DNA of 64,000 nucleotides from Taibaiella chishuiensis (GTDB taxonomy: Bacteria > Bacteroidota > Bacteroidia > Chitinophagales > Chitinophagaceae): the NCBI RefSeq assembly GCF_003014535.1, contig NZ_PYGD01000009.1:124001-188000 (forward strand), given 5' to 3'. The translations under genes and the position numbers were made by a program. The notes beneath the pieces were generated by a model. The model did not search any database, was not told the DNA's origin, and saw only the letters and a program-made list of their open reading frames with translations. Below are positions 15,747 to 23,454 of the stretch, piece by piece; position 1 is the stretch's first letter; the number at the start of each line of letters is the position of its first letter.

Positions 15747-16796
15747 ATGGAAAAACCAATTATAGGTATTACTACAGGCGATCTGAATGGCGTAGGACTG
15801 GAGCTGATCATCAAGATCTGTTCGGACAGCCGGATGCTGGACCTGTGCACCCCGGTTATTTTTGCATCGAACAAGGCGGTCAATTATTACCGCCGTATCG
15901 TTACCGATCATCCTTTCAACTTTGCCAGTACCAAGAGTTTCGACAGCCTTAACCCCAAGCAGACCAATGTGTTTAACTGCTGGGAGGAAGAAGTGGCCAT
16001 AGCCCCGGGCGAGCTTACCGAAACCGGTGGCAAGTATGCCGTACGCTCTTTGTTGGTAGCGGCCCAATGCCTTAAGGACGGCGAGATCGATGCGATCGTT
16101 ACCGCACCTATCCATAAAAAAAATACCCAGGGCCCCGACTTTAACTATACCGGGCATACTCCTTTTTTCAAAGATAAATTCGAAGCCAGCGATGTGGTGA
16201 TGATGTTGTATAACGGCGATTTCAGGGTAGGGTTGGTTACCGAACATATACCCGTGGCCGATGTGGCTACGGCCATTACCCGCGACCTGATCGTACAGAA
16301 AGTGAAGATCCTGAAAGATGCACTGGTAAAGGATTTTGGCATTGCCCGCCCTAAAATTGCGATCCTCGGCCTGAATCCCCATGCCGGCGACGGCGGCCTG
16401 ATCGGTAATGAAGAAGAAACGACCATCAAGCCTGCCATAGAACAGTTGCAGGCCGAAGGCGTACTGGCGTTCGGTCCTTACAGCGCCGATGGTTTCTTCG
16501 CCCATCATCAATACCAAAAGTTCGATGCCGTAGTGGCTATGTACCACGACCAGGGACTTATCCCTTTTAAATCGCTGACCAATGGCGAAGGGGTGAACTA
16601 TACCTGCGGATTACCTGTAGTGCGCACTTCGCCGGATCATGGCGTGGCTTTCGATATTGCCGGTAAAAACATCGCTTCGCCCGACTCTATGCGCGAAGCC
16701 ATCTACCAGGCAATCGACATCCTGCACCAACGTGCCGAGCATGCCGAATATACCGCCAATCCCCTGCAACGGCAGCGACTGGCCAAAGAACGATAA
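15747..16796 (+). CDS. pdxA: 4-hydroxythreonine-4-phosphate dehydrogenase
   Basis: PdxA performs the NAD-dependent oxidation that gives 3-amino-2-oxopropyl phosphate in pyridoxal phosphate synthesis by the DXP-dependent route. The 349-residue protein opens with PIIGITTGDLNGVGLELIIK and contains the metal-site histidines in YTGHTPFF and in MYHDQGLIPFKSL, as well as RTSPDHGVAFDIAGK near the end. The ATG at 15747 is preferred to one 6 codons upstream because it precedes the conserved start. engB follows on the same strand 81 bp later, and the two may form an operon. Confidence 0.95.
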   Translation: MEKPIIGITTGDLNGVGLELIIKICSDSRMLDLCTPVIFASNKAVNYYRRIVTDHPFNFASTKSFDSLNPKQTNVFNCWEEEVAIAPGELTETGGKYAVRSLLVAAQCLKDGEIDAIVTAPIHKKNTQGPDFNYTGHTPFFKDKFEASDVVMMLYNGDFRVGLVTEHIPVADVATAITRDLIVQKVKILKDALVKDFGIARPKIAILGLNPHAGDGGLIGNEEETTIKPAIEQLQAEGVLAFGPYSADGFFAHHQYQKFDAVVAMYHDQGLIPFKSLTNGEGVNYTCGLPVVRTSPDHGVAFDIAGKNIASPDSMREAIYQAIDILHQRAEHAEYTANPLQRQRLAKER

Positions 16797-16877
16797 CTAA
16801 AACAGGACAAGCCCGGTGGTGCGTAATCAGCAGCAGCCCCGGACCGGCCCGCTGCCGGATGGTCCGAAAAAAACAAC

Positions 16878-17522
16878 ATGGAAATTAATAATGCCGCCTA
16901 CCTCGTAAGCAGTGCCAAAGTAGAGCAGTGCCCCAAGCCCGATCGTCCGGAATATGCCTTCATCGGCCGTTCCAACGTAGGCAAGTCGTCGCTGATCAAC
17001 CTGATTACCGGTAACAACAAGCTGGCCAAGGTATCCAAGAGTCCCGGTAAAACCCAACTGATCAATCATTTCCTGATCAATGGCGAACGCAATGCCGACC
17101 AGCCCTGGTACCTGGTCGATCTGCCCGGTTATGGCTTTGCCAAACGCTCGCAGTCGCAAAGGGTGCAATGGCAGAAAATGATCGCCGACTATTTTCAGAA
17201 AAGAGAAAACCTGCTTACCGTATTTGTGCTGATCGACAGCCGGCACAGCCCGCAAAAGATCGATCTCGAATTTTTGCAGGACCTCGGTATATGGGGCGTA
17301 CCCTTCAATATCGTATTTACCAAAGCCGATAAAAATACCCAGGCCGAAACGGCGAAGAATGTAAGGACCTTCGTAACCCGCATGAAGCAGGACTGGGAGT
17401 TTATACCCAAAACTTTTATTACCTCTACCGTAAAACAGTCGGGCCGGAAAGACCTGCTGGCTTATATCGGCGAGCTGAACGCCGATTTCCTGGAGCATGA
17501 GGCTGCTGATAAAAGCGTGTAA
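16878..17522 (+). CDS. engB: Ribosome biogenesis GTPase EngB (YihA/YsxC)
   Basis: EngB is an essential small GTPase needed for assembly of the large ribosomal subunit. The 214-residue protein has the P-loop GRSNVGKSSL, the switch region SPGKTQLINHF, the G3 motif DLPGYGFA and the G4 motif FTKADK, in the right order and spacing. The length is normal. It lies downstream of pdxA on the same strand. After its stop the base composition shifts to AT-rich, marking the edge of the zeta-toxin-like island. Confidence 0.95.
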   Translation: MEINNAAYLVSSAKVEQCPKPDRPEYAFIGRSNVGKSSLINLITGNNKLAKVSKSPGKTQLINHFLINGERNADQPWYLVDLPGYGFAKRSQSQRVQWQKMIADYFQKRENLLTVFVLIDSRHSPQKIDLEFLQDLGIWGVPFNIVFTKADKNTQAETAKNVRTFVTRMKQDWEFIPKTFITSTVKQSGRKDLLAYIGELNADFLEHEAADKSV

Positions 17523-17598
17523 CGCCGATCATTTCAGGCAAGAACATGTTATGATGGGGTTATTTATTGATCCAGCTTCCAAAAGTTCGTACCTAGAA

Positions 17599-17606
17599 TA
17601 ATTTTG
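17599..17606 (+). promoter_or_regulatory. Minus-7 box of the zeta-like locus
   Basis: TAATTTTG fits TAnnTTTG. No TTTG is present at the expected upstream distance. Transcription would start near 17613, exactly where the inverted repeat begins. Confidence 0.45.
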
Positions 17607-17612
17607 AGGGTT

Positions 17613-17635
17613 AATTTTAAAATATATTTAAAATT
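17613..17635. promoter_or_regulatory. Candidate operator: 9-bp inverted repeat at the transcription start
   Basis: AATTTTAAA (17613-17621) and TTTAAAATT (17627-17635) are perfect inverted repeats with a 5-bp spacer, centred 45 bp before the zeta-like start codon. The position just downstream of the -7 box suits an autoregulatory site of a toxin-antitoxin operon. Because the region is very AT-rich, chance is a real alternative. Confidence 0.4.
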
Positions 17636-17668
17636 GTTTAAATTTGGTGTATTAATATTTGAATTATT

Positions 17669-18583
17669 ATGCATCCTTATTGTCGGTCTTTAACGGAAAG
17701 ACTAAGCATTGAACAATTTTTAGAAATAACTTTAAAAGATAACCGGTACAGTGACTATGAATTTGTAAGCAGGATAAGGGCTTGTGAACTAGATCTTCGG
17801 GATTACGACAACCATGAAGCATCCACGCTGAACTTTCAGACTCATAGGGATATCAACTACAGGCAGCCTGTCGCAAGAAGAGGGTTGAGAATCCGAATTG
17901 TAGAAGAATTGTTCACGCAAACATTTCCAGGTGCAGAAGAAGATATTGTTTTAGGCAATCATGGCGCTATTCCGGAAACAGGTGTTAAAGCCGAAAGGAA
18001 AGCTTTTATTTTAATCGGACCGCCTGCATCCGGCAAATCCGGGATTGCATATAAAATAGCCGGAAGTTTTGGCGCAGTTATTCTTGATTCTGATTTCGCA
18101 AAAAGGAAATTGCCCGAGTTCAAGCCGAATGCTGGTGGGGCATCGCTGGTTCATGCAGAATCGAGCGCCCTCGTCTGGGGAGAGCAATCTATCGCAGAAA
18201 TTACACCGCTTGTCGGAAGGTGTTTAGACGCAGGTTATAATGTAATAGCACCAAGAATAGGCAACAAACAACCTGATATTTTAAACCTGGCAAAAGGTTT
18301 CCGGGATTCCGGTTATGAAGTTCACCTGACTTTGGTAAGTATTGACCGGCTTGAAGCAACAAAACGGGCGCTAAACCGTTTTACAGAATGTGGCAGGTAT
18401 GTACCCTTAAGCCTGGTATTTGATGTTTACGGAAACGATCCTATTCTAACTTATTACAGGTTGAAGGAGTATCATAAACATGACTTTAGTAGTTTTGGTA
18501 AAATATTGACCGCTGTTCCCATAAATGAGCCTTATAAAGTAATGTACAGCGAGCAAGGCAACCCTGCCGAATTATTCAAATAA
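17669..18583 (+). CDS. Zeta-toxin-like kinase
   Basis: This 304-residue protein has an N-terminal domain of about 105 residues with no recognised match, followed by a P-loop kinase domain of the zeta/PezT type. The Walker A motif GPPASGKS is at residues 117-124, DSD at 140-142 and HAESS around 162-166, with the later segment KGFRDSGYEVHLTLVSIDR as in zeta toxins. Classical zeta toxins phosphorylate UDP-N-acetylhexosamines and poison cell-wall synthesis; activity here is inference. Codon use is far more A/T-rich than in the neighbours, a sign of acquisition. A small gene follows after 10 bp. The usual upstream epsilon/PezA antitoxin gene is missing. Confidence 0.75.
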   Translation: MHPYCRSLTERLSIEQFLEITLKDNRYSDYEFVSRIRACELDLRDYDNHEASTLNFQTHRDINYRQPVARRGLRIRIVEELFTQTFPGAEEDIVLGNHGAIPETGVKAERKAFILIGPPASGKSGIAYKIAGSFGAVILDSDFAKRKLPEFKPNAGGASLVHAESSALVWGEQSIAEITPLVGRCLDAGYNVIAPRIGNKQPDILNLAKGFRDSGYEVHLTLVSIDRLEATKRALNRFTECGRYVPLSLVFDVYGNDPILTYYRLKEYHKHDFSSFGKILTAVPINEPYKVMYSEQGNPAELFK

Positions 18584-18593
18584 TCTGAAAAAT

Positions 18594-18803
18594 ATGGCTA
18601 AAAAAGAAAGAACAACGACCGCCGACGCAAGAACTGCCGTGCAAAAGAGGACCCAGAAAAAGAGGAGAATACTTGAAAAAGATACCTTCTACAAGATATC
18701 AAAAGCGATTACCCTGATGGCTGTCGAAGAAGGAGAAGAGGCCGACAATTTCCTCGCTTATGTAAAAAGCCAAAAAAACAGACGTCCCATTACGTCCTAT
18801 TAA
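18594..18803 (+). CDS. Small basic protein, candidate partner of the zeta-like kinase
   Basis: This 69-residue protein starts 10 bp after the zeta-like stop and is almost surely cotranscribed with it. The N-terminal half is rich in Lys and Arg (KKERTTTADARTAVQKRTQK), the centre is an amphipathic helix (FYKISKAITLMAVEEGEEAD) and the tail is again basic. It resembles no antitoxin I can name. By position it could be the antitoxin of a toxin-first pair or an accessory factor. A hairpin terminator lies 25 bp downstream. Confidence 0.6.
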   Translation: MAKKERTTTADARTAVQKRTQKKRRILEKDTFYKISKAITLMAVEEGEEADNFLAYVKSQKNRRPITSY

Positions 18804-18828
18804 AAGAATAGCATTTCCTTAGTATTCC

Positions 18829-18877
18829 GCCCCTAATGAGCAATAGTGCATTACAGGGGCTGCCCTCCTTTTTCTCT
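18829..18877 (+). terminator. Terminator of the zeta-like operon
   Basis: GCCCCTAATG and CATTACAGGGGC pair around an AGCAATAGTG loop with one bulged base, followed by TGCCCTCCTTTTT. Confidence 0.6.
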
Positions 18878-18983
18878 CCCAAGGTTTCTCCTTCAAAAAA
18901 ACTTAATATTTTCTAAGGCGCGTAACGCGTCAGGGATCGCTTTTATTGATATTGGGGCTCTCATTTTAAAAAGCCTGCTTAAA

Positions 18984-18991
18984 TAGTTTTG
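18984..18991 (+). promoter_or_regulatory. Minus-7 box upstream of the 19035 gene
   Basis: TAGTTTTG fits TAnnTTTG. It overlaps an upstream potential start at 18993, which would then lie at or before the transcription start. This supports initiation at 19032 or 19035. Confidence 0.45.
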
Positions 18992-19034
18992 CATGGCTGT
19001 TATCTACAGCTTACTTAACTTTAACCTAAAAATG

Positions 19035-19661
19035 ATGGGATACTATATCTTCTCCTATGGTATCGACGCCAACCAGGTGCGGCAGGTGTTTGGCTCTGCG
19101 GATGCCGGCCTGATCGAGCGTGTCGAGCAAAACGAAACCTTTCGCGGTTATGCCGAAGACGATTGGGATGACTATGATACCGACCTGGAGCAGGCTTTAC
19201 AGGATATTGTACGGGGCAATACCCTGCACGATAGCGCCAACCACATTTATGGTTATGCCTTGATCGGTATTTGCGCCACGCTGGGCAAGGAATTGCCGCA
19301 TACGCAGGAGATCAAACTCGGTTACGAAACCGACTTTATCAATATGGCGCTGGCCGATGATTTCGGGTTTAAGGATTTTTCGATCGAGGATATACTGTTC
19401 CGCGAGCATAGCGCCGGCTTCCCGATACCAGCCATAAGCGACTGGCCGCTGATCGGCCTGCTGAAATACGAGGAACTGTTGCAGTTGAAAGAAAAACTTG
19501 ATGCCGCGGTAATCACGGAGGAGCAAATCGATAAGCTGACGGCTTCGGAGGAAGAGGAAGAAGAAGAAAAGGGTTATGCTTACGAACACATCAGGGGCAT
19601 ACAGGAAAACATCGATTACTGTATCCGCCAGAAGCTGGATCTTATTTCATTTTGTCATTAA
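19035..19661 (+). CDS. Uncharacterised protein, possibly of the DUF7691 type
   Basis: This protein of about 208 residues starts MGYYIFSYGIDANQVRQVFG, a beginning I associate, with low certainty, with DUF7691-like proteins. It is acidic, soluble and without a signal peptide; an unbroken run of seven Glu lies near residue 180. Codon use is that of the host. Proteins of this appearance are often orphan, immunity-like or stress-related, but no function can be assigned. Two adjacent ATGs (19032, 19035) are possible starts; an in-frame start at 18993 is rejected because it overlaps a promoter-like box. It is convergent with guaA. Confidence 0.55.
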   Translation: MGYYIFSYGIDANQVRQVFGSADAGLIERVEQNETFRGYAEDDWDDYDTDLEQALQDIVRGNTLHDSANHIYGYALIGICATLGKELPHTQEIKLGYETDFINMALADDFGFKDFSIEDILFREHSAGFPIPAISDWPLIGLLKYEELLQLKEKLDAAVITEEQIDKLTASEEEEEEEKGYAYEHIRGIQENIDYCIRQKLDLISFCH

Positions 19662-19784
19662 TTCCCGGTATTTGCTCAGTTTGCCAAAATGCTGCTGTGT
19701 GGCAGCCCGAGCGCGAGCCCAATAACCATTGGCGCAACTGGGAATCCGGATCGTTCTGGTAAATAATAAGAGGAATAACATATG

Positions 19785-19818
19785 AATAAAGGCCTGCAGC
19801 GAGCTGCAGGCCTTTATT
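19785..19818. terminator. Bidirectional terminator between the 19035 gene and guaA
   Basis: AATAAAGGCCTGCAGC and GCTGCAGGCCTTTATT are perfect complements, a 16-bp stem around only 2 bases, between two convergent genes. Confidence 0.88.
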
Positions 19819-19835
19819 GTAACAAAAATCTTTTT

Positions 19836-21368
19836 TTATTCCCACTCGATCGTTGCAGGAGGTTTGCTGCTGATATCGTATACCACGCGGTTAATACCTC
19901 TTACATTATTGATAATATCGTTGGAAACTTTGGCCAGGAACTCGTAAGGCAGGTGTGCCCAGTCGGCTGTCATACCATCTACCGAAGTAACGGCGCGGAG
20001 CGCCACCGTAAATTCGTAGGTACGTTCGTCGCCCATTACACCTACGCTCTGTACCGGCAATAATATGGTGCCGGCCTGCCATACGCGGTCGTATTCGCCG
20101 GTATCGCGGAGCAACTGGGTATAGATGGCGTCGGCATCCTGCAGCATGGCTACCTTTTCAGGGGTAATAGCGCCCAGTATCCTGATGGCCAGGCCCGGTC
20201 CGGGGAAGGGGTGGCGTTTCAGGAAAATATCGTCGAGCTGCAGTTCTCTGCCGGCGCGGCGTACCTCGTCTTTAAACAGGAAACGCAGCGGCTCGATCAG
20301 GTCCATCTGCATTACGTCCGGCAAACCGCCGACATTGTGATGGGATTTGATCGTAACAGAAGGTCCGTTAACAGAAACCGATTCGATAACATCCGGATAG
20401 ATGGTACCCTGGCCCAGGAATTTTACACCGGTCAGCAGCTGCGCCTCTTCCTGGAAGATGTCGATAAACAGGCGGCCGATGATCTTACGCTTACGCTCCG
20501 GGTCGCTAACGCCGTCCAGCTCGTCATAGAAGCGCTTTTTGGCATCTACGCCTTTAACGTTAAGTCCCAGGTGCTTGTACCCTTCCATTACCTGCTCAAA
20601 CTCGTTTTTGCGCAACAGGCCGTTGTCTACAAAAATACAGTACAGGTTCTCGCCGATCGCTTTGTGGATCAGTGTGGCGGCTACCGTGGAGTCTACGCCT
20701 CCGCTCAGCGCCATCACTACTCTTTCAGCGCCTACTTTCGCTTTAATAGCGGCAATAGACTCTTCCACAAACGCAGCAGGGGTAAAGCTCTGTTCGCAAC
20801 CGCATACATCTACCACAAAGTTTTTGATGATCTGCCGGCCCTCGGTACTGTGGGTAACCTCGGGGTGGAACTGGATCCCGTAAACCGGGTGCGGGTAGTT
20901 GTTGGCCTTATAAGCCGCTACGGGTATGCTGGACGTGGTGGCCAGCAGGGTAAAGCTTTCCGGCAGCTCTTTTACAGAGTCGCTGTGGCTCATCCATACC
21001 TGTGTGTCTTCTGCAACGGTGTTGAAGAGGGTTTCCTTGGTCGCGAAATGCAGGTGGGCCCTGCCATACTCGCGGCTGTTGGACTGGGCTACATGGCCGC
21101 CGTTTTGCTGTGCGATAAGCTGTGCGCCATAGCAAACACCCAGTACGGGTACTTTGGCCGCCAGTTCCGCGATGTCGGGCTTGGGGGCCGCGGCATCATT
21201 TACCGAAAAAGGGCTTCCGGAAAGGATCACACCCTTGACATCGGGTGTAAAAGTTACCGGTTTAAGGCAGGGAAGAATTTCGCAATAGATATTCAGCTCA
21301 CGGATACTGCGTGCGATGAGCTGGGTATATTGGGAACCAAAATCGAGGATAATTATTTTTTCGGTCAT
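19836..21368 (-). CDS. guaA: GMP synthase (glutamine-hydrolysing)
   Basis: GuaA converts XMP to GMP with ATP and glutamine-derived ammonia. The 510-residue protein has the full architecture: a class I glutamine amidotransferase domain with the nucleophile Cys in LGVCYGAQL and the His-Glu pair in [11 protein letters not shown], an ATP pyrophosphatase domain with the P-loop SGGVDSTV, and the C-terminal dimerisation domain ending [13 protein letters not shown]. The length is normal. The DUF3467 gene ends about 65 bp before its start and lies upstream on the same strand, so the two may be cotranscribed. Confidence 0.97.
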   Translation of the reverse strand: MTEKIIILDFGSQYTQLIARSIRELNIYCEILPCLKPVTFTPDVKGVILSGSPFSVNDAAAPKPDIAELAAKVPVLGVCYGAQLIAQQNGGHVAQSNSREYGRAHLHFATKETLFNTVAEDTQVWMSHSDSVKELPESFTLLATTSSIPVAAYKANNYPHPVYGIQFHPEVTHSTEGRQIIKNFVVDVCGCEQSFTPAAFVEESIAAIKAKVGAERVVMALSGGVDSTVAATLIHKAIGENLYCIFVDNGLLRKNEFEQVMEGYKHLGLNVKGVDAKKRFYDELDGVSDPERKRKIIGRLFIDIFQEEAQLLTGVKFLGQGTIYPDVIESVSVNGPSVTIKSHHNVGGLPDVMQMDLIEPLRFLFKDEVRRAGRELQLDDIFLKRHPFPGPGLAIRILGAITPEKVAMLQDADAIYTQLLRDTGEYDRVWQAGTILLPVQSVGVMGDERTYEFTVALRAVTSVDGMTADWAHLPYEFLAKVSNDIINNVRGINRVVYDISSKPPATIEWE

Positions 21369-21433
21369 TGTACTAAAAAGGTAAATGGTTAATTGTAGAC
21401 TATTACAGGTCGCGGTCCGACGGTAACGTACAA

Positions 21434-21754
21434 TTAAGCTTCAGCGGTCGGGCCGCCGAAAGAGAAAGGCAGGTTGTTGGCTTGCTCCTGGTCTTTGATA
21501 ACGCCGTTCTGTGCTTCGTAACGTTTAACGTTATCGATCAGGGCGCGCATCAGTTTCTTGGCATGCTGCGGGGTCATTACCACGCGTGATTTTACTTTGG
21601 CTTTAGGTACGCCGGGCATTACGTTAACGAAGTCGATCACGAATTCAGCAAAAGAATGGGTGATGATAGCCAAGTTGGCATAGGTACCGTCTGCAATTTC
21701 TTCAGTCAGTTCGATGTTGATTTGTTGCTGATCTTCGGGATGTTGATTTTCCAT
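21434..21754 (-). CDS. DUF3467 family protein
   Basis: This 106-residue protein is of the DUF3467 family, small cytosolic proteins common in Bacteroidota with unknown function. The segment [19 protein letters not shown] and the following [20 protein letters not shown] are characteristic. The ATG at 21754 ([11 protein letters not shown]) is chosen because an in-frame TTG at 21793 falls inside a TACCTTTG promoter box (21791-21798). guaA follows on the same strand. Confidence 0.85.
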   Translation of the reverse strand: MENQHPEDQQQINIELTEEIADGTYANLAIITHSFAEFVIDFVNVMPGVPKAKVKSRVVMTPQHAKKLMRALIDNVKRYEAQNGVIKDQEQANNLPFSFGGPTAEA

Positions 21755-21790
21755 TAGTGTGAATTGTTTTATAGATTGTAAAAGAGGGCA

Positions 21791-21798
21791 CAAAGGTA
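21791..21798 (-). promoter_or_regulatory. Minus-7 box of the DUF3467 gene
   Basis: On the - strand TACCTTTG matches TAnnTTTG; transcription would begin near 21784, about 30 nt before the ATG. No TTTG occurs at the expected distance upstream. Confidence 0.55.
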
Positions 21799-21922
21799 AA
21801 TGATTATTACGGAGAAAAGAAGCACGATAACAGGGCAGGAGCGTGCTGCTTAAGAAATGTTAATTAGTGTGATATTTTCCCATGAAATAATAATTAATTA
21901 TTTGTGTTGACTATCTTGGAAC

Positions 21923-23434
21923 ATGAACCATTCGTTTATCCGGAAATACCTGCCTGTAATCATCGGTGCGACTTTGTACTTGTTTACATTAGGGTATTTC
22001 CAGGTGGTACTGGCCTGGATATGCCTGGTGCCGTTGTTCCTCCGGTTAGACACTTATTCGCGCAAAACAGCCTTTTGCGCCGGGGCAATTTTTGGACTGA
22101 TTGTTGGTATCGTGGCCCTATACTGGTTACCGCTTACGGTATTCAGTCTCTCCAACGGGTCGCTGCTGCAAAGTATACTGATGGCTATACCCGTCATCGC
22201 TATCCCGGTCGTTTATTATGGTTTGATCCTGCTCGCGTTTTCGCTGCTTCGAAGAAAATCCAGGTGGCTATGGACCAATGCCTTGATCCTGGCCGCTATA
22301 TGGACGATAGGGGAATGGTTGCTGGCCCTGGTGTTTGCCGGCATGCCCTGGCTCTCCTTTGGCGTAGGCAGCATACTGCTGGGTAACCTGTATGCTATCC
22401 AGCCAGCGGCATTCGCGGGCATTTATATCCTGCACTTCGCCGTAGTTTTTGTCAATTACCTGTTTGCTCATTTTATAGCCCGTAAACAATGGCGGGCGCT
22501 GGTCCTGCCGGTTGGTGCCGCAGCCGTTTATATGGCTGCCGGCTATGGTATATGGTACGCCTACTGTGCGCAGGCCCTGAAGCCTGAACGGCAGGTATCG
22601 GTAGTTGTGTTGAGCGGCAATATTCCCGCAACGCTCGCATGGAACGAAGCGAACGGCAGTATGCTGGCCGCACGCCTGCTCAGGCTCAACGAACAGGCCC
22701 TGAAGGCGAAGCCGGACATTGTGCTGTGGCCCGAATCGGCCGTGCCCTGGACCTATAGCCCCGGTGACGATTTTATAAAGGAAGTGGTGAAATCCTCGGC
22801 GCAATCGCCGGGTACCTGTCATATTATCGGCATGGCTACCTATCTCAACAGCCACGAAAATTATAACTCCGCGTACAGTCTCCTGGCCGATGGCCGTGTA
22901 ACCGGGCGCCACGATAAGTACCACCTGGTCAGTATGGCCGAAAAGCCGCTTTCGATCGGCTCCTTATCCTTTTTTAAAGACGAAGCGCTCACTTATTGCC
23001 GGGTGGGCAGGGAGGGTACCGTATTGCCTACGCCGGGCGGGAAAGCCGGGGTGCTGATCTGCAGCGAAGTGATGGCGCCTGGCGCTGCCAGGGCCGCGGT
23101 GGCTCATGGCGCACAATTCCTGGTAAGCCTGAGTAACGATGCCTTGTTCGGCTCGGCAAGAGGGCCGATCAACCAGCAGTTTTACCGCAACCGGTTGCGG
23201 GCCGTAGAAACCCGTAAAGATATAGCCGTAAGCTGCAATATGGGTACTTCGGGTAAAGTAGCTGCCTCCGGCGAAATGATAACTTTTGAGGATACAGAAA
23301 ACGGCATTGCCGAAAGTGTACAACTTGTACCCAACGACTACCAACCTACCCCGGTCTGTTATGGTACTGTGTTTTTAGGCTCCCTGGTTGCTGTGCTCCT
23401 ACTGTCCATTGCATATAATCCATCCGATTCTTAA
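21923..23434 (+). CDS. lnt: Apolipoprotein N-acyltransferase (Lnt)
   Basis: Lnt adds the third acyl chain to the N-terminal cysteine of lipoproteins in the inner membrane. The 503-residue protein has about seven membrane segments in its first 215 residues, then a periplasmic nitrilase-like domain with the catalytic Glu (WPESAVP), Lys (HDKYHLV) and Cys (ICSEVMAPG), and a last membrane segment near the end. The local sequence is diverged from enteric Lnt but keeps every catalytic residue. The first of two T9SS cargo genes begins 20 bp downstream and is probably on the same transcript. Confidence 0.9.
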   Translation: MNHSFIRKYLPVIIGATLYLFTLGYFQVVLAWICLVPLFLRLDTYSRKTAFCAGAIFGLIVGIVALYWLPLTVFSLSNGSLLQSILMAIPVIAIPVVYYGLILLAFSLLRRKSRWLWTNALILAAIWTIGEWLLALVFAGMPWLSFGVGSILLGNLYAIQPAAFAGIYILHFAVVFVNYLFAHFIARKQWRALVLPVGAAAVYMAAGYGIWYAYCAQALKPERQVSVVVLSGNIPATLAWNEANGSMLAARLLRLNEQALKAKPDIVLWPESAVPWTYSPGDDFIKEVVKSSAQSPGTCHIIGMATYLNSHENYNSAYSLLADGRVTGRHDKYHLVSMAEKPLSIGSLSFFKDEALTYCRVGREGTVLPTPGGKAGVLICSEVMAPGAARAAVAHGAQFLVSLSNDALFGSARGPINQQFYRNRLRAVETRKDIAVSCNMGTSGKVAASGEMITFEDTENGIAESVQLVPNDYQPTPVCYGTVFLGSLVAVLLLSIAYNPSDS

Positions 23435-23454
23435 CCCATTAAACGTAAAACTGC

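Noticed and set aside
19642-19845. 67-codon open frame on the - strand
   Set aside because: It crosses the bidirectional terminator and overlaps two gene ends.
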